64,000 nt of DNA from Saccharina japonica (GCA_008828725.1 MEHQ01004020.1:67001-131000), one strand, 5' to 3'. Positions 38,301 through 49,631 are shown, counted from the first letter of the stretch. Numbers and translations: made by a program. Notes: a model not told the origin generated them from the letters alone.

Positions 38301-41300
38301 ACAGTACAGTACAGTACAGTACAGTACAGTACAGTACAGTACAGTACAGTACAGTACAGTACAGTACAGTACAGTACAGTACAGTACAGTACAGTACAGT
38401 ACAGTACAGTACAGTACAGTACAGTACAGTACAGTACAGTACAGTACAGTACAGTACAGTACAGTACAGTACAGTACAGTACAGTACAGTACAGTACAGT
38501 ACAGTACAGTACAGTACAGTACAGTACAGTACAGTACAGTACAGTACAGTACAGTACAGTACAGTACAGTACAGTACAGTACAGTACAGTACAGTACAGT
38601 ACAGTACAGTACAGTACAGTACAGTACAGTACAGTACAGTACAGTACAGTACAGTACAGTACAGTACAGTACAGTACAGTACAGTACAGTACAGTACAGT
38701 ACAGTACAGTACAGTACAGTACAGTACAGTACAGTACAGTACAGTACAGTACAGTACAGTACAGTACAGTACAGTACAGTACAGTACAGTACAGTACAGT
38801 ACAGTACAGTACAGTACAGTACAGTACAGTACAGTACAGTACAGTACAGTACAGTACAGTACAGTACAGTACAGTACAGTACAGTACAGTACAGTACAGT
38901 ACAGTACAGTACAGTACAGTACAGTACAGTACAGTACAGTACAGTACAGTACAGTACAGTACAGTACAGTACAGTACAGTACAGTACAGTACAGTACAGT
39001 ACAGTACAGTACAGTACAGTACAGTACAGTACAGTACAGTACAGTACAGTACAGTACAGTACAGTACAGTACAGTACAGTACAGTACAGTACAGTACAGT
39101 ACAGTACAGTACAGTACAGTACAGTACAGTACAGTACAGTACAGTACAGTACAGTACAGTACAGTACAGTACAGTACAGTACAGTACAGTACAGTACAGT
39201 ACAGTACAGTACAGTACAGTACAGTACAGTACAGTACAGTACAGTACAGTACAGTACAGTACAGTACAGTACAGTACAGTACAGTACAGTACAGTACAGT
39301 ACAGTACAGTACAGTACAGTACAGTACAGTACAGTGCAGTACAGTACAGCGGCGCGAATCGCCAAAATCCCTTCGTGAAACGTCTTATCACACGAGTATC
39401 GCACCTTTGATGGCCGATCGTCAGCTGCAACATAAAACAATATAAAACACAGAAAACCATCTCCATATAACACGGAAGCACAAGTACTTGGCACGTACTG
39501 ACTCTATTATGCACATAGTTGATGAATGTGCGCGTACTGACTCTATTAATAGTTGTGGCTGGGCAGCTCGAGAAGAGAAGAGAGAAGAGGATGCACACCT
39601 CGGACATACAGATCATCTACGTATCATGCCGATCACCTAGATCATCTACAGACAGATCATCTAGATCATGTACAGACGAATCATCTAGATCATCTACAGA
39701 CAGCTCATCTAGATCATTTAGATATTAACCTGTTGCAATGAGATGCTCTGCGGGATCTGTATCGTACAGATTCAACCCAGGAAACAAGCGCCGGATAGTG
39801 CAGGTTACACTGCTCCCACCCGGCAACATGAGCTAGATCATACAGATCATACAGATCATACAAATAATACAAATCATGTTGATTATACAGATCAGGACTA
39901 TATCTGCAGTGAAATATCTACATCACTGAGTGTGAATCAGTGACCTGTTCGATACGTGGAAGGATAGCTTGCTTACCTTGCCTGTCGGCCCACCCAGCCT
40001 GCCCCAGAACAACCCCCTTCAGGAACTCCACGTGCGCGTTCAGCGCCTCCTGCGGTAGGCCATCAACAGACGATACAACGCCCGAAAACAGAGCAAACCG
40101 GACACGGAACACAATTAATAGCAGGTACTATAGATGTTCAATATCATTGCCGATACCAAACCAGACAATATATATATACGTATAGCTAACCGGACGCATT
40201 GTATTGGCTGGTAGATGTCCAACAGACGGCACCACGCCAGAGAAGAGAGCAAACCGGATACATCAGTTACAGGACGTTCAAGTACTGGTCTGTAGACGGT
40301 ATCAAACCGAAAAAAAAACAGGCGTGCAGGGGAAGCCGTCCTTATTTGTATAACCACAAACGTTTGGAGGACAAACCACTTAACGTTTGGAGGACAAACC
40401 CCTTGGGATGGGAGTGGAATTGTGCGGGAGCAGTGAACGGGTTACGATTTTTGTTTTCACAGTTGGCCACGTTCGTCAAACCCGGGGATGAGAGTGAAAG
40501 TATGCGCAGGTAGGACAAGAAAAGGCGAGACGAGACGAGGGCTGGCACTTTGTGTTTGCCTTTTGAAAGGACAGCAAAAGGCGATGGGCTGGCATTGTTT
40601 GTTCTGATGGGCTGGCACTTTGTGTTTTGCTTATTGAAACGAAGGACAATTAGGGAGGACAGCGAGGCGATGGGCTGGCATTGCTTGTTCGCTGGTTGCT
40701 GCCCAACTGATTGATGAGGGCTACTGCTGTAGCTGTTTTGTATTTGCTTGTTAACCAATTCAGAACTAAAAAAAATCCCACACTAATTGCAAGTAGTTTG
40801 TCCTCAAATAGGTGGGACCAGTTCGTAAGGGGTTAAGGAAACGAAAAATTAGGCATACGCCTTATAAGGCGATGGGCTGGCGTTCTTTAGCTTGCTGGTT
40901 GGTGTGGAACTGACCTGTCCCATCCCCTTGACTAGGGAAGACACCACGGCAACCCCGGCGAGGCTGTCGAAGCGGATGGTGCCTCTCTGGAGGAGGGACG
41001 CCGCCACCTGAGCCTGGACCTGAAGCGCACACGTGTTCGTGGTACAAGGTATCAGGTGTAGGGTATAAGGTACAAGGCGCAGGGTACATTGTATAATGTT
41101 AAGGTACAACGTTAAGGTACACAAGGTATGAGGTGCAAGTTACAACGTACGAGGTACAAGGCGCAGGGTACAACGTACAGGGTCAAAGAACAATGTACAG
41201 GTACGATGCACAGGCCTAAGGTGCAAGGCGCAAGGTGCAAGGTACGTAGCCCTAAGACACATCGAAATACCTGGTATATAAGGTATACCAGCGTAAACGG

Positions 41301-44300
41301 TACTGTTAATACATTAATAGTGCATGAATACACTACCAATGTAAGGATCATTTTGAGAAAAAACAAAAACAGCAACCGGTACTCTGTACATTTCCCGACA
41401 GAGTGGCAATATATATATTGCCCTCTCTTGTGTGATACACTAACCTATATCGTCTGCTCGAACAGGTACAGGACCTTCGAAGAATACGCAAGAGCAAAGT
41501 AACCACAAAAATCACAAGAGCAAAGCAACGCAACCACAAAAAGGACCTTTCCGCTTTTACCCTATATCTATAACACGCCCAAAGAAAAGCAGCGGAGGAA
41601 CCGCTATTAGTCACACCAAGGAGACAAAAATAGGAACACCCTTCCATACATACTCGCACCTCGGGGGCGCTCACCCCCCCCCCTGGTGCTAGCAATGTCT
41701 GCCTGGTCAGTGAAAACCCGACATGCTCTGTCCCGGCATTGTAGGGATGCGAGGGTCTATGGCCATACGACTACGGCCGTGCACGACATGAGCACCCCCT
41801 CCCTTCTCCACGCGCCGTCGCAACATACCTCCTCATCGTCGCTAACAGCCTTAGGCAGCTGCTCCAGCGTCATGCGCACCAAGGAAAACAGGTAGTTCTC
41901 TTCCCCCTGTCTCGGGCGACAAAAAAAAACACACATAACCAGAGAAGGAATAACAGACTCAGCAGAGTACGTAAACATAGTGTGTGGGAGTGGTCAACAA
42001 AGTAAATAGAGTCAAGCACAGAACAGTAGACAAAGCAAACAGAGTAACTTTCGACTACTTGCAGTAACCAGAGCAACTTGAGCAAAACAGAGTGCACAGA
42101 GTAAACAAAGCAAAACAGAGTGCACAGAGTACACATAACAAACAGAGAAAACAGAGCAACCAGGAAAAGCAGAGAAACCAGAGTAAATTATTATATATAC
42201 GAGAAAGAGTACACACAGTGAAAATATTTTACATTAAAAAAAATAGTGGGAAAACTGAGTTGGACGGGGGGAGCAATGGCGCACCTTAGTGTGGTTGAGC
42301 AGGAGGCGGACAATGCCCGGGGACAGCACGTGACAGACCCCCGCGGCGGGCACCCTTGCCAGGACCTGAAAAACGATCACAAGAAACGCACAAAATATCA
42401 TTTTGAAAAAAACACAAAAATGACTATTTTCAGCAGGGAGGAAGGGGGGAGGTGGTTGTCCCGGAAAATGAGGCAGCAAAAAACAAAAATGCGCCGCGTT
42501 TTTCCCGGAACACCGCTGAAGGAATGGACGTTTTGATGTATTGTATGTACATATCTGCGGATCGATAACGGTAGCTACATTAATATTTATAGCCATCTCT
42601 TCGTGTTTTTATCATGACGATCCGTCGCCGACAAGAGAGCACCGGTTACGGACGTACGGCAGCCGCAATCCACACAAAAAAAAACTACCTGGTATATATC
42701 ATATACGACGTAGCAGTTACCAGTATGGTTTTACAGCAAGCGTCACAGGAATATATATGCCTGGTATATAATACATATATATATAATCCGGCCGCCACAC
42801 CCGTAATTTTTTCGTGATTAGACATGTGGGCTGAAAAAACAAAGTCGACTCACGCCAAGCCGACGACGGTGACAAACAAGACGAAAGCCGAAAAGGAGCT
42901 CGTGTTGAAACAAAGAGCGAAGGCCGATCAAGAGGACGGCGTTACCAAAAGAGAAAGGTCACGTAGGGAAGGAGGAGTGCGTTTGGCACAAGAGGGACGG
43001 ACGTTTTACCTGTTTGAGAAGGAGGACGGCGGTCCCTTTGCTGTTCAGGGAGGCGTTCGTCAGCCCGCCGTCCACCACGGCCGACCAAACCTGCCAGCGG
43101 ACCCGGGGGTAACAACATCGTCATGGTTATGGGCATGTTCAAGGTCGTGGTGATGTTCAAGGTCATGGTAGAACTCGTGGTTCCGGTAATATTCATGTTT
43201 ACGGTAATATTCGTGATCGTGGTAGCAACATTTCATATTAGCATTGTCATGACGCATGCTTGCCTTCTAGAGGTGGCACCTATTCATAATATTTATGTGG
43301 GTGGTCAATTCAGTAGGTCCATACGCCACCCAACAAACTGACTGATTTTGAGAAAAAACACACATCGTGCAACCCAATGAACTGTATTAGCCACGTACAT
43401 CACGAATACCATCGTTAAACACAAACGTTATTCCAACAATATGGGCGTAAGAAACCCAGCCAGTCAGAAACGTTTAGGCCCAATGAACAATCCCAACGCC
43501 TGTATAGCTACAAGAGTAAATATAGTAACACACTACTGTTATTGCGAACAATATGGGGATAAGAAACCCAGCCAGACATGACCATCTTGGCCGAAAAATT
43601 CTACCCCAAGGTAATGGAACAAGGTAATGGCCATGGTGATCTTGACGGTGAACGTCACGGTGACAGTGATGACGACAGTCTTGTATAAGGAGGCGTGTTA
43701 CAGTAGAGGTGTATACTATAACGCTTTAAAAGCCCAAACACTTGTGACTGGCTAATGGTATACTCATTAACTGCGGAGCTAACCAACCATTGCACATTTG
43801 CATCCGATATAATACCAGTCTATTTATAAAAATAAACTAAAAACAGCAGCTGTGAGACCGAGGGTTTCGTCGACATTAGTATTTGCGAGCTGTGTGTGAT
43901 ACCTCACATGTATTGCATACGTAGTATTATTAGCAAAACCCATTTGATTTGCGTATCGGGCTAAGCTTACCGTATTTATTCACGGTCGATTGTTGAGTGA
44001 CTTACTGTAGTAACAGCATGAACGACTTACTAACACTACGAATGGCTTACTAACAGTGTAAATGCTTTACTAACAGTTTCAATGACTTACCAACAGTATG
44101 AAGCTTCTCACGCGGGGAGCATGAAAAAAATAAAACATTGAAAACAAAACAAAAATAGGAAAATAATTAATTTATGGCGACCCACCTCCCCGAGCTTCTT
44201 GAGGCGCTTGGTGCTGAGCGCGGCGCGAGGCTGTCCCGCCGGCGACAGTCCGATGTCGTCCCACAAACGCCCCCACACCGAGTGCACCTTCGGGAACGCC

Positions 44301-47300
44301 AACGCCGACTGCTTCAGGGCGGGAACCAGGTCCTGCAGCCGCGACGAGATTTTGGCGCAAAACAGTTATCAGTACGTGTTAATAAAACTGCGGCGTCTGC
44401 ATAGTACCCGCAGTACAGCAGGCTGTGCACTCCCACGCGTAGGGGCTGTTCGTTCAAGGCCTACCTGTGCGTATCTACCGAAAGCCTCGATGTCATCCTT
44501 GCATTGTGCGCCGGATCAGGGCATCGTGCACAGCACCCCCCGCCCCCCGCGAGGCGTAAAAGCATAGAACTCCCCGGGAGTGTGTTTAGTGGGGCATATA
44601 TTCTGGGGTACCCTGGTACCAAAAGCTGGTTGCTTTGACTATACTCAGTTAGGTACTCGAGACCCCTATAGAGTGTGTACTGAAGGACTCTACTCCAGTC
44701 AGTACTATTCATATTAATAACCGCACCTTGGGAATCTTCATTCGGTATCTCGACATGTTCGGTACGGCACCCCTAGAACAGCACCTTCTCCTACATCGCG
44801 TGAATACTCTACTCCAATGAGCACTCTACACAGATAAACGCCTTGTTCCGTTTTCACGCGATCGACGCATGCCAAAACACTGCCATCCTTTTGGCACACT
44901 AATGAACGGCTCGGGCTGCCTTTTTATGCATGACCAATGACCGACTTCGGCTGTCCTCGAGTGACAAATTAACGGCTTGGAGACAGCCTTCGCGCGACCA
45001 TTCAACGGCTCGGAGACTGCCTTCGCGCGACCAATCAACGCCTCCCACTACCCGCGCCGACCAATCAACGGCTTGGAGACGGTCTTCGCGTGACCAATCA
45101 ACGCCTCCCACTACCCGCGCCGACCAATCAACGCCTTGGAGACTGCCTTTGTGTGACCAATCAACGCCTCCCACTGCCCACGCCGGCCAATCGCTGCATT
45201 TCCTCGCCCACCTGTGCCTTTCCCACACGAACGACCGACACATGCCGCAGGAAGGAGGGCAGCGCCTGCTTCAGAGCGACATCCTCCTGCGGGTCGAGGC
45301 CCCTCTCCCTCATGACGGAACGCAAGCCCAAGGAGAGCAGCAGCTGATCCGGCGTCAGGTCGGGCACCTGCATTCACGCATTCGTTGGACACGATGCAAC
45401 ATGGCGACAAAAACAAGAACAGGCGAAAACCACAAACCATTCGATACCGAGAAAGATAGCTTGCATCCGGCTACTAATGAGGGGTCAAAACGACGCGAAT
45501 TCGATAGGGCAGATCCCACAACAGCAGACGCTGAGGAATGCTTTGGGGGGGACAGGCACCCTTGTAACACTATCTATATATACACTTGGGGCATTCGTCA
45601 ACACCGGGAATCGATTCCTGCTTGGACAGAGCAACAGCAAAAAAACATTTTTGTTCAGCCCGGGCGCAAGGGCATCTTTACCACCAGAGTCCCTGGGACC
45701 GACGGCAACTGCCACCAAGCAACCTCCGAGCTGTTGCGTCCGGCAAAACAAGCGAGGTACACGGAGCACCACTGCTAGCATCATGTCTTCGATATACAAT
45801 TCAAAAGCTCAAACCTACGTACTCTTTGTTCGAATGGCCACTACAAGGGACAAAGCATAAAGAAACAGGGAGTGGGTGATAGACGTCACCCAAACCGTTG
45901 AGTGCTCCACATAGAAACACGCCTATTTCCTCTGTGGAACTCCCAAATACCGTTACATAAATATCCCTGCACCAAGTACGTGAGCACTCTGAACAATCTT
46001 CCCGGAAAATGTAACGAAAGCTAAAACTGGGACATATGTGATCTACCATTCTGTCTCCAAACATAAAGGAGGTAAGGACCGTTTGTACATCATAGTAAAT
46101 AAAAACCGTCTATATGTAATTCAGTAAATACGTACCACCTACCCAATCAATCTACCGCCTGTCGACCTGCATTAATAAAAATTCCAAAACGGCAGTAAAC
46201 AATTGACCTGCAGGTTGCTTCCGTCCTTCCCCTTGAGGAGGGGCACCAAGAGCGGAAGAGCCGTACGCGCAAACTCCCCCTCCCCCTGGAACGCCCTCGA
46301 CGTCACCAGGAGAGCGGCTTCGCCCGTCGCCTGCCCCAGCCACTTCCTCTTCGTGTACAGCTCACAAACAGCCTGGCCAAAACAAAGTGTCGTAGTTATG
46401 CATACCAGCAGGCAGATAAGCATCAGATACTGGTACTGTATATAGGCAGTACTGCTGTCACGTGTGGAAGGGTAACTTTTTGTTGTTGTATATAGTCGCT
46501 GTCGGATTCGCTTCCGGGATAACCAGGAAGCAAAGGCAACGGCGGAGTTGCACACCGCGTGCTTTCTATAGGAAGGCACTTGATGAAGAAATGCTTTGTC
46601 GCGAGCGAGCTTGAGTCACAGCGTGCTCGTAGTGGCCACTACAGTAGCAGCGGCTGCAACTACTGTATTACAGTATGATCAAAAACAACCCACGAAAAAA
46701 CAGGAGGGCATTATTACCGTGGACCATAGTAAACACTAGTAAACAGGACCTAAGATACACACAAAAAACCTATATATACCTATTATTTGTTACTAACAAT
46801 ATTTGGTCCTATTTACTAGTGTTTACTATGGTCCTTGCCCGTAATAGCAGCGTGTAGCTCAGGTCATCACACCAATACAGTAATACATACTACCAGGTAC
46901 CAGGTATGATAGTAGGGTGCCGTCTCAGTGCGAGTAGAATTCCCTCGTTCGTTAGGTGGAAAAACTAACAAAAAGTTAAACCAGCTGAAACCAAGCAGCG
47001 ACATCGAGTTTTATTTTACTGAAGACAAAGCCGGACAGCAGCGCTACGTATAGACAGTAGCAAAAAACCTGAAAAACTACGTTCGAGTATTACATAGAGA
47101 ACCGTATTACTGTAGCTGAACAGTGTCGCTACACCGTAAATGACGCCTCGCTGTGCCCGGGGATATAGCTGAGTCGCGCCCACACCAACGCCATACTTTT
47201 TGCCCACAATGTCACCCCCTTATTATCTGCTCCGAGAATAACGCCTCTTTATATTCCGCCCCACCTTTAGCGCCCCCTCCGCGCTCTCCGGATCCGATCC

Positions 47301-49631
47301 CAGCCGGCCCGACAGAGCAAGAGAGGAAACCCCTAGGAGGCGTCCTAGAACCAGTTCTCGCTCGTCGGCTCCCTTCATGGCGGACGTCGTCTGGGTGGCT
47401 TTTAAAATCTGCTCCAGCACGGCCGCTGTAGCGGGCTGCGATTGAGAAAGGGAGTATACGGTACGGACGGTATTTTGAAACGAAGTGTACAAGCAGTTCG
47501 TATGCGTCTATGTTTACAGGAATTCCAGGTATTCCAGTTGCCGCGGGAAGCACGCCAGGGCTGGGTACAAGAGGAGGGGTGGTAGGTGTGCTTGCATAGA
47601 CGAGCACGACGCACTATGTTGAGGTGGGCTTTATTTACCAAGGGCAATACTCTTGGTTTTGGTTGGAGTGTACACCAAGTGCTGTTGTGCTGCGATTCGC
47701 GCACAGCACTTTTAATAGTAATATATACGTGCAGCTTACTTACTAACTTTAACCTACGAGTAGATGCCTAGTATGGACATGGTATGCTACCCACATGCAC
47801 AGGCAGTGCAGCCCGGTGCACGACAGCAGGTGATCGTTAACCTTTTTGTGGGGGGTTCAGGAAAAACCGACCGAAAACACCAAGTGCGTTATTATTAACC
47901 CTACATAATACCGGGTACCCAGTATGAAGAGCGTGCAACAGTAGCAAAGGTAATATCATGCTGCGCGCGTGTTGGGCATCTCCTTCCGTTGCACTGCTGG
48001 CACACCCCCTATTCCATACCCCAGCAGCATGCCTCCCCAGGCTGCCTCGTGTGGCCGATAGTTGATGCTGTAATCGTCACTACTACAGTACCAGGCAGTA
48101 GATTTCGACACTTTTCCCTCTATACTTTATATTCAAGTTAATCAAGCTCTCAAGGGGTTCACAGCTAACAACGCTTGGAGAGCACTGCGTAGCAGGCGGG
48201 AAGTGCGGCGGCTCCGCAAAGCAAGTGACCAACCAATAGAAGCTGAAAGCACACCCCCACCCCAGCGACACGCTCGTGGAGCGCGCAGCTCAGTGCGAGC
48301 CTTATCCTGGCAAAGCTCACCTCGTCCTCGGGGAGCACCGACAGCACCTGCGCCAGGCACGACGCGAACCCCTGCCGAGCAGACTCGCGGCTGGAGCACA
48401 TACCCCGCACAAGACGTTTCACAGCATACCCAGCGTCCCCGCCGCTACTGACGTGCCTCACGATCATGGCTGCAGCGCCAACCCTGGCGGAGATGGGCCG
48501 GGGTAGAGACAGGGTAGGCGTGAGGGTAGGGTTCGTAGTGAGGTTGAAGGGTGGGGTAGTGACGTTAAGGCTAGGGACAAGGGTAAGGGTACAGATATTA
48601 AGGACGGAGGTAAATGGTAGGGGTTGGGGTGAAGGTGATGAGGAGGAGGGGTAGGGGTGCGGGTGCGGGTTCCAGAGGAGACAGGGGGCACGGCACCACG
48701 AGTACGTACGTACGTACGAGTACGTAGTGCGTGGAGGCGTCCGTGCTGTTGGTCCAACGCGGCAATGTTTTTTGCATACGAAGGGAAACGATGCATGATG
48801 GTTGGATCTACGGTAATGCCAGATCGAGTGCCCCAGAATCCACAGGATGCAGCAGGAGGAGCAGCAGCAGCAGCAGCAGCAGTAACTTTGCGAAAGTGCG
48901 GACGCTTCCGTTGTCAATTACAAGCAGCTTGTGATGTTTGAGCCACAAGTAGCTTTACTACAGTAATATGCATCCAGGAGGCAGGGCTACTACTTAATAC
49001 TCGTAGCGGGCTGCGGTCGCGACACAAAGAGCGTCGTTGGGCTGCAGAGCCCAGGGTACAGCTGCGACGGAAAGCGCTGCCGTCTCGTACATACCGCTCG
49101 TACTTGTGGAGTGGGTGATAGGTGAAGTTGGGTTGACCGCAGCTGCAAGTGTCGTTTATCATGTTGATGTTCATAGCGGAGACCACACGTTGCTCTCATA
49201 ACGACACTACCTAACATTGACATACGTGTGAAAGCACAGACTGCCCAAGCAGCAGGCACAGGCGGCATTGGCAGCCGCAACGGCGGCAGCAGTAGCAGAA
49301 GCAGCGACAGCAGCTTTATGGCGTTGCATACCAGGTACATACACTTGGCGAGTGTACCGCTGCTATCGCTCGGGTTGAGTAACAGCAGTGTGGCCGCCAC
49401 GTACCTCACGGGCACATCCACACTAGCCAGGTCCCAAAAGCCTTGCATAAACTTGCTGAAGGCCGGGTTAGCGTGGCTCTCCTCGTTCTCTTCGTCGGAG
49501 CCTTCCATCGCTTCTCGGCCACTCTCGACCTCCTCCCCTGAAGCATCGCTGCTGCTGCCGCTGCTGTCCACGTCCTCCGTATCCATGGCCTGCCGTGCGC
49601 CATTTTCGACCTCCATTTCGACAGCGGTCAT
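26391..49631 (-). CDS. POL5: POL5/MYBBP1A family nucleolar protein (complete, 21 exons, 1,233 aa)
   Basis: Exons (minus): 49631-49345, 48483-48321, 47435-47265, 46372-46208, 45367-45212, 44332-44186, 43090-43010, 42365-42285, 41906-41829, 41019-40915, 40049-39982, 37976-37881, 36888-36727, 35711-35544, 34564-34461, 32934-32804, 32353-32153, 31515-31372, 29634-29293, 28744-28617, 27114-26391. All phases agree. Residues 1-60 are acidic. FWDLASVDVPVR and YAVKRLVRGMCSSRESARQG are POL5 hallmarks, then ERELVLGRLLG, FPKVHSVWGRLWDD, LSPGIVRLLLNHTK and MLADVLVAVVAEPS. Exon 16 (residues 678-721) is a Glu/Asp block. Exon 17 has VKLDPSDLEELL and YQIRLRALDLLE. The C-terminus is Lys-rich (QKKKKKAKDKSSPKAKRK), as expected for a nucleolar rRNA-biogenesis and transcription factor with an ARM/HEAT-like fold. 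The family was once called DNA polymerase phi but is not regarded as a genuine polymerase. Least sure are the exon 12 acceptor (beside an assembly N) and the long form of exon 14. Confidence 0.92.
27340..27640. repeat. G-tract element B cluster in POL5 intron 20
   Basis: Two partial heads (GGCCGTCGTCGTATGACCAT and GGCCGTAGTCTTATGACCAT) are followed by CCGGGACGGAGCACGTTGGG and GCGAAGCGCCGTGAGGTGTT. Then come a G19 run and the second family module, CTTGCCTTAGACATTTGATC. Confidence 0.8.
27736..27795 (-). repeat. Copy of the POL5 exon 20 end with its donor
   Basis: Plus-strand words CGCGACGCGTACCTCTGAAG and AGCAGGCGGTAGGC match 28605-28655 (GCGACTCGCACCTTTGAAG, AGCAGGCGGAAGGC) over about 60 bp. 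On the minus strand it ends CAGAG/GTACGC, so a usable donor sequence is retained. It lies in intron 20. Confidence 0.8.
28230..28264 (-). repeat. Second, shorter copy of the exon 20 donor region
   Basis: AAAACCCCATCTTAAGCGCA followed by CCTCTGAGGGAGGC matches AAAACCCTATGCGACTCGCA followed by CCTTTGAAGGGAGCC at 28595-28630. It lies about 350 bp into intron 20 and is more diverged than the copy at 27736. Confidence 0.65.
28300..28555. repeat. GATC-rich interspersed repeat C (copy)
   Basis: Shares with other copies a word close to CCCGGCAACATGAGCTAGAT and runs of GATCTATCTGATC or ATCATACAGATC. Other copies: 39600-39945, 55310-55600, 55855-56100, 62440-62700. Confidence 0.7.
28855..29225. repeat. 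AT-rich CATATCA satellite
   Basis: About 370 bp of degenerate CATATCA/CACATCA words fill the 5' half of POL5 intron 19. Confidence 0.85.
29690..30400. repeat. Minisatellite in POL5 intron 18
   Basis: Degenerate units of about 45-60 bp with ACAATGGTTGACAGTCCACA and CTAACTCTTCATTACA. It begins about 55 bp upstream (on the minus strand) of exon 19. Confidence 0.8.
31545..31680. repeat. G-tract element B modules (partial)
   Basis: The G run at 31541-31552 is followed by TACTCATTTGTTGTTTGCCT, GACCACGCATCC and CGAGACGGAG, then GGCCGTAGTCGGCATG and another G run. It lies immediately upstream (minus) of POL5 exon 18. Confidence 0.7.
31690..32160 (-). repeat. Minisatellite carrying copies of the exon 17 donor
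   Basis: Six or more units of about 55-60 bp occupy POL5 intron 17 next to its donor. On the minus strand exon 17 ends CTTGGAG/GTGAGAACCTCC. Array units read TTAGAG/GTGAGAGCCTCC, TTGGAG/GTGGCGG and TTGGAG/GTAAGAGCCTCC, so exon edge and donor recur in each. One TTAA MITE lies inside it. Confidence 0.8.
32025..32112. mobile_element. TTAA-ended MITE D, copy 1
   Basis: 88 bp bounded by TTAA, with inverted ends TTAACCCATTAAGAACTG and TTAACCCCTTAAGAACTG (reverse-complemented right end). Core words are CACACTAATT and GGTGGGACCA-like GTGGGACCA. It lies in POL5 intron 17. TTAA targets and a TTAACCC start are typical of piggyBac-type elements. Confidence 0.82.
33261..33366. mobile_element. MITE E, copy 1
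   Basis: Inverted ends GGCCATAGTAAATAGGACC and GGTCCTATTTACTAGTGTTT...ATGGCC flank an A-rich centre. Related copies at 46711-46846 and 59479-59614. It lies in POL5 intron 15. Confidence 0.75.
34287..34372. mobile_element. TTAA-ended MITE D, copy 2
   Basis: 86 bp, from TTAACCCCTTAAGAACTG to CAGTTCTGAATGGGTTAA, in the opposite orientation to copy 1. It lies in POL5 intron 15. Confidence 0.82.
34565..34860 (-). repeat. Degenerate TTTCGTTCCG repeat before POL5 exon 15
   Basis: On the minus strand a 300-bp array of T/C-rich decamers (TTTCGTTCCG and variants) runs up to the exon 15 acceptor at 34565, so the repeat doubles as a polypyrimidine tract. Confidence 0.75.
35949..36003. repeat. 10-bp minisatellite GCATATGGAG, five to six units
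   Basis: Near-perfect tandem copies in POL5 intron 13, each with an NdeI-like CATATG palindrome. Confidence 0.92.
36115..36473 (+). mobile_element. tRNA-headed SINE, copy 2
   Basis: Full-length match to 15314-15663. It retains a near-ideal pol III B box (GGTTCGAATCTCA at 36173-36185) and an A-box-like GTGATCTAGTGGCACC, a small internal A run, and a poly-A tail of about 25. It lies antisense in POL5 intron 13. Confidence 0.8.
37165..37500. repeat. CCAAT-containing minisatellite in POL5 intron 12
   Basis: About 15 degenerate units of about 20 bp around GGCCAATCACGATAGC and GACCAATCA. Confidence 0.85.
37981..39350. repeat. ACAGT pentanucleotide array, about 273 units
   Basis: A pure 5-bp repeat, ACAGT on plus and ACTGT on minus, with a single variant unit (GCAGT at 39336) near its right end. 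It fills the 3' end of POL5 intron 11 and abuts the exon 12 acceptor at 37977-37978. An N at 37979 marks an unresolved base or gap, so true length is unknown. Continuous reading frames through it are artefacts. Confidence 0.97.
39600..39945. repeat. GATC-rich interspersed repeat C (copy)
   Basis: Contains AGATCATCTACAGACAGATC-type units, CCCGGCAACATGAGCTAGAT and ATACAGATCATACAGATC runs. It lies in POL5 intron 11. Confidence 0.75.
40540..40912. repeat. GCGATGGGCTGGCA minisatellite
   Basis: Four units repeat the intronic sequence flanking the POL5 exon 10 donor (GGCGATGGGCTGGC, then TTGCTGGTTG). A TTAA MITE (40751-40836) separates the last unit from the others. Confidence 0.7.
40751..40836. 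mobile_element. TTAA-ended MITE D, copy 3
   Basis: 86 bp, from TTAACCAATTCAGAACT to GTTCGTAAGGGGTTAA, same orientation as copy 1. It lies in POL5 intron 10. Confidence 0.8.
41680..41800. repeat. G-tract element B (copy, reverse orientation)
   Basis: A C9 run, then GTGCTAGCAATGTCTGCCTG, CTGTCCCGGCATTGTAGGGA and GACTACGGCCGTGCACGACA, shortly downstream (minus) of POL5 exon 9. Confidence 0.8.
44910..45200. repeat. CCAAT-containing minisatellite in POL5 intron 5
   Basis: About eight units with GACCAATCAACGCCTCCCAC or GACCAATCAACGGCTTGGAG. It starts about 12 bp after the exon 5 donor on the minus strand. A long plus-strand frame crossing it is an artefact. Confidence 0.88.
46711..46846. mobile_element. 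MITE E, copy 2
   Basis: Ends TATTACCGTGGACCATAGTA and its inverted partner TACTATGGTCCTTGCCCGTA, with inverted CACTAGTAAACAGGACC inside. It lies in POL5 intron 3. Confidence 0.8.

Noticed and set aside
37554-39616. Very long open frames on both strands (about 600 and 540 codons) with Tyr-Ser-Thr-Val-Gln or Cys-Thr-Val-Leu-Tyr repeats
   Set aside because: They are the translation of the ACAGT array. A 5-bp repeat lacking stops stays open in any frame. The region is intron 11 of POL5.
44930-45778. 282-codon plus-strand frame
   Set aside because: It is antisense to POL5 exon 5 and crosses the CCAAT minisatellite. No family resemblance.
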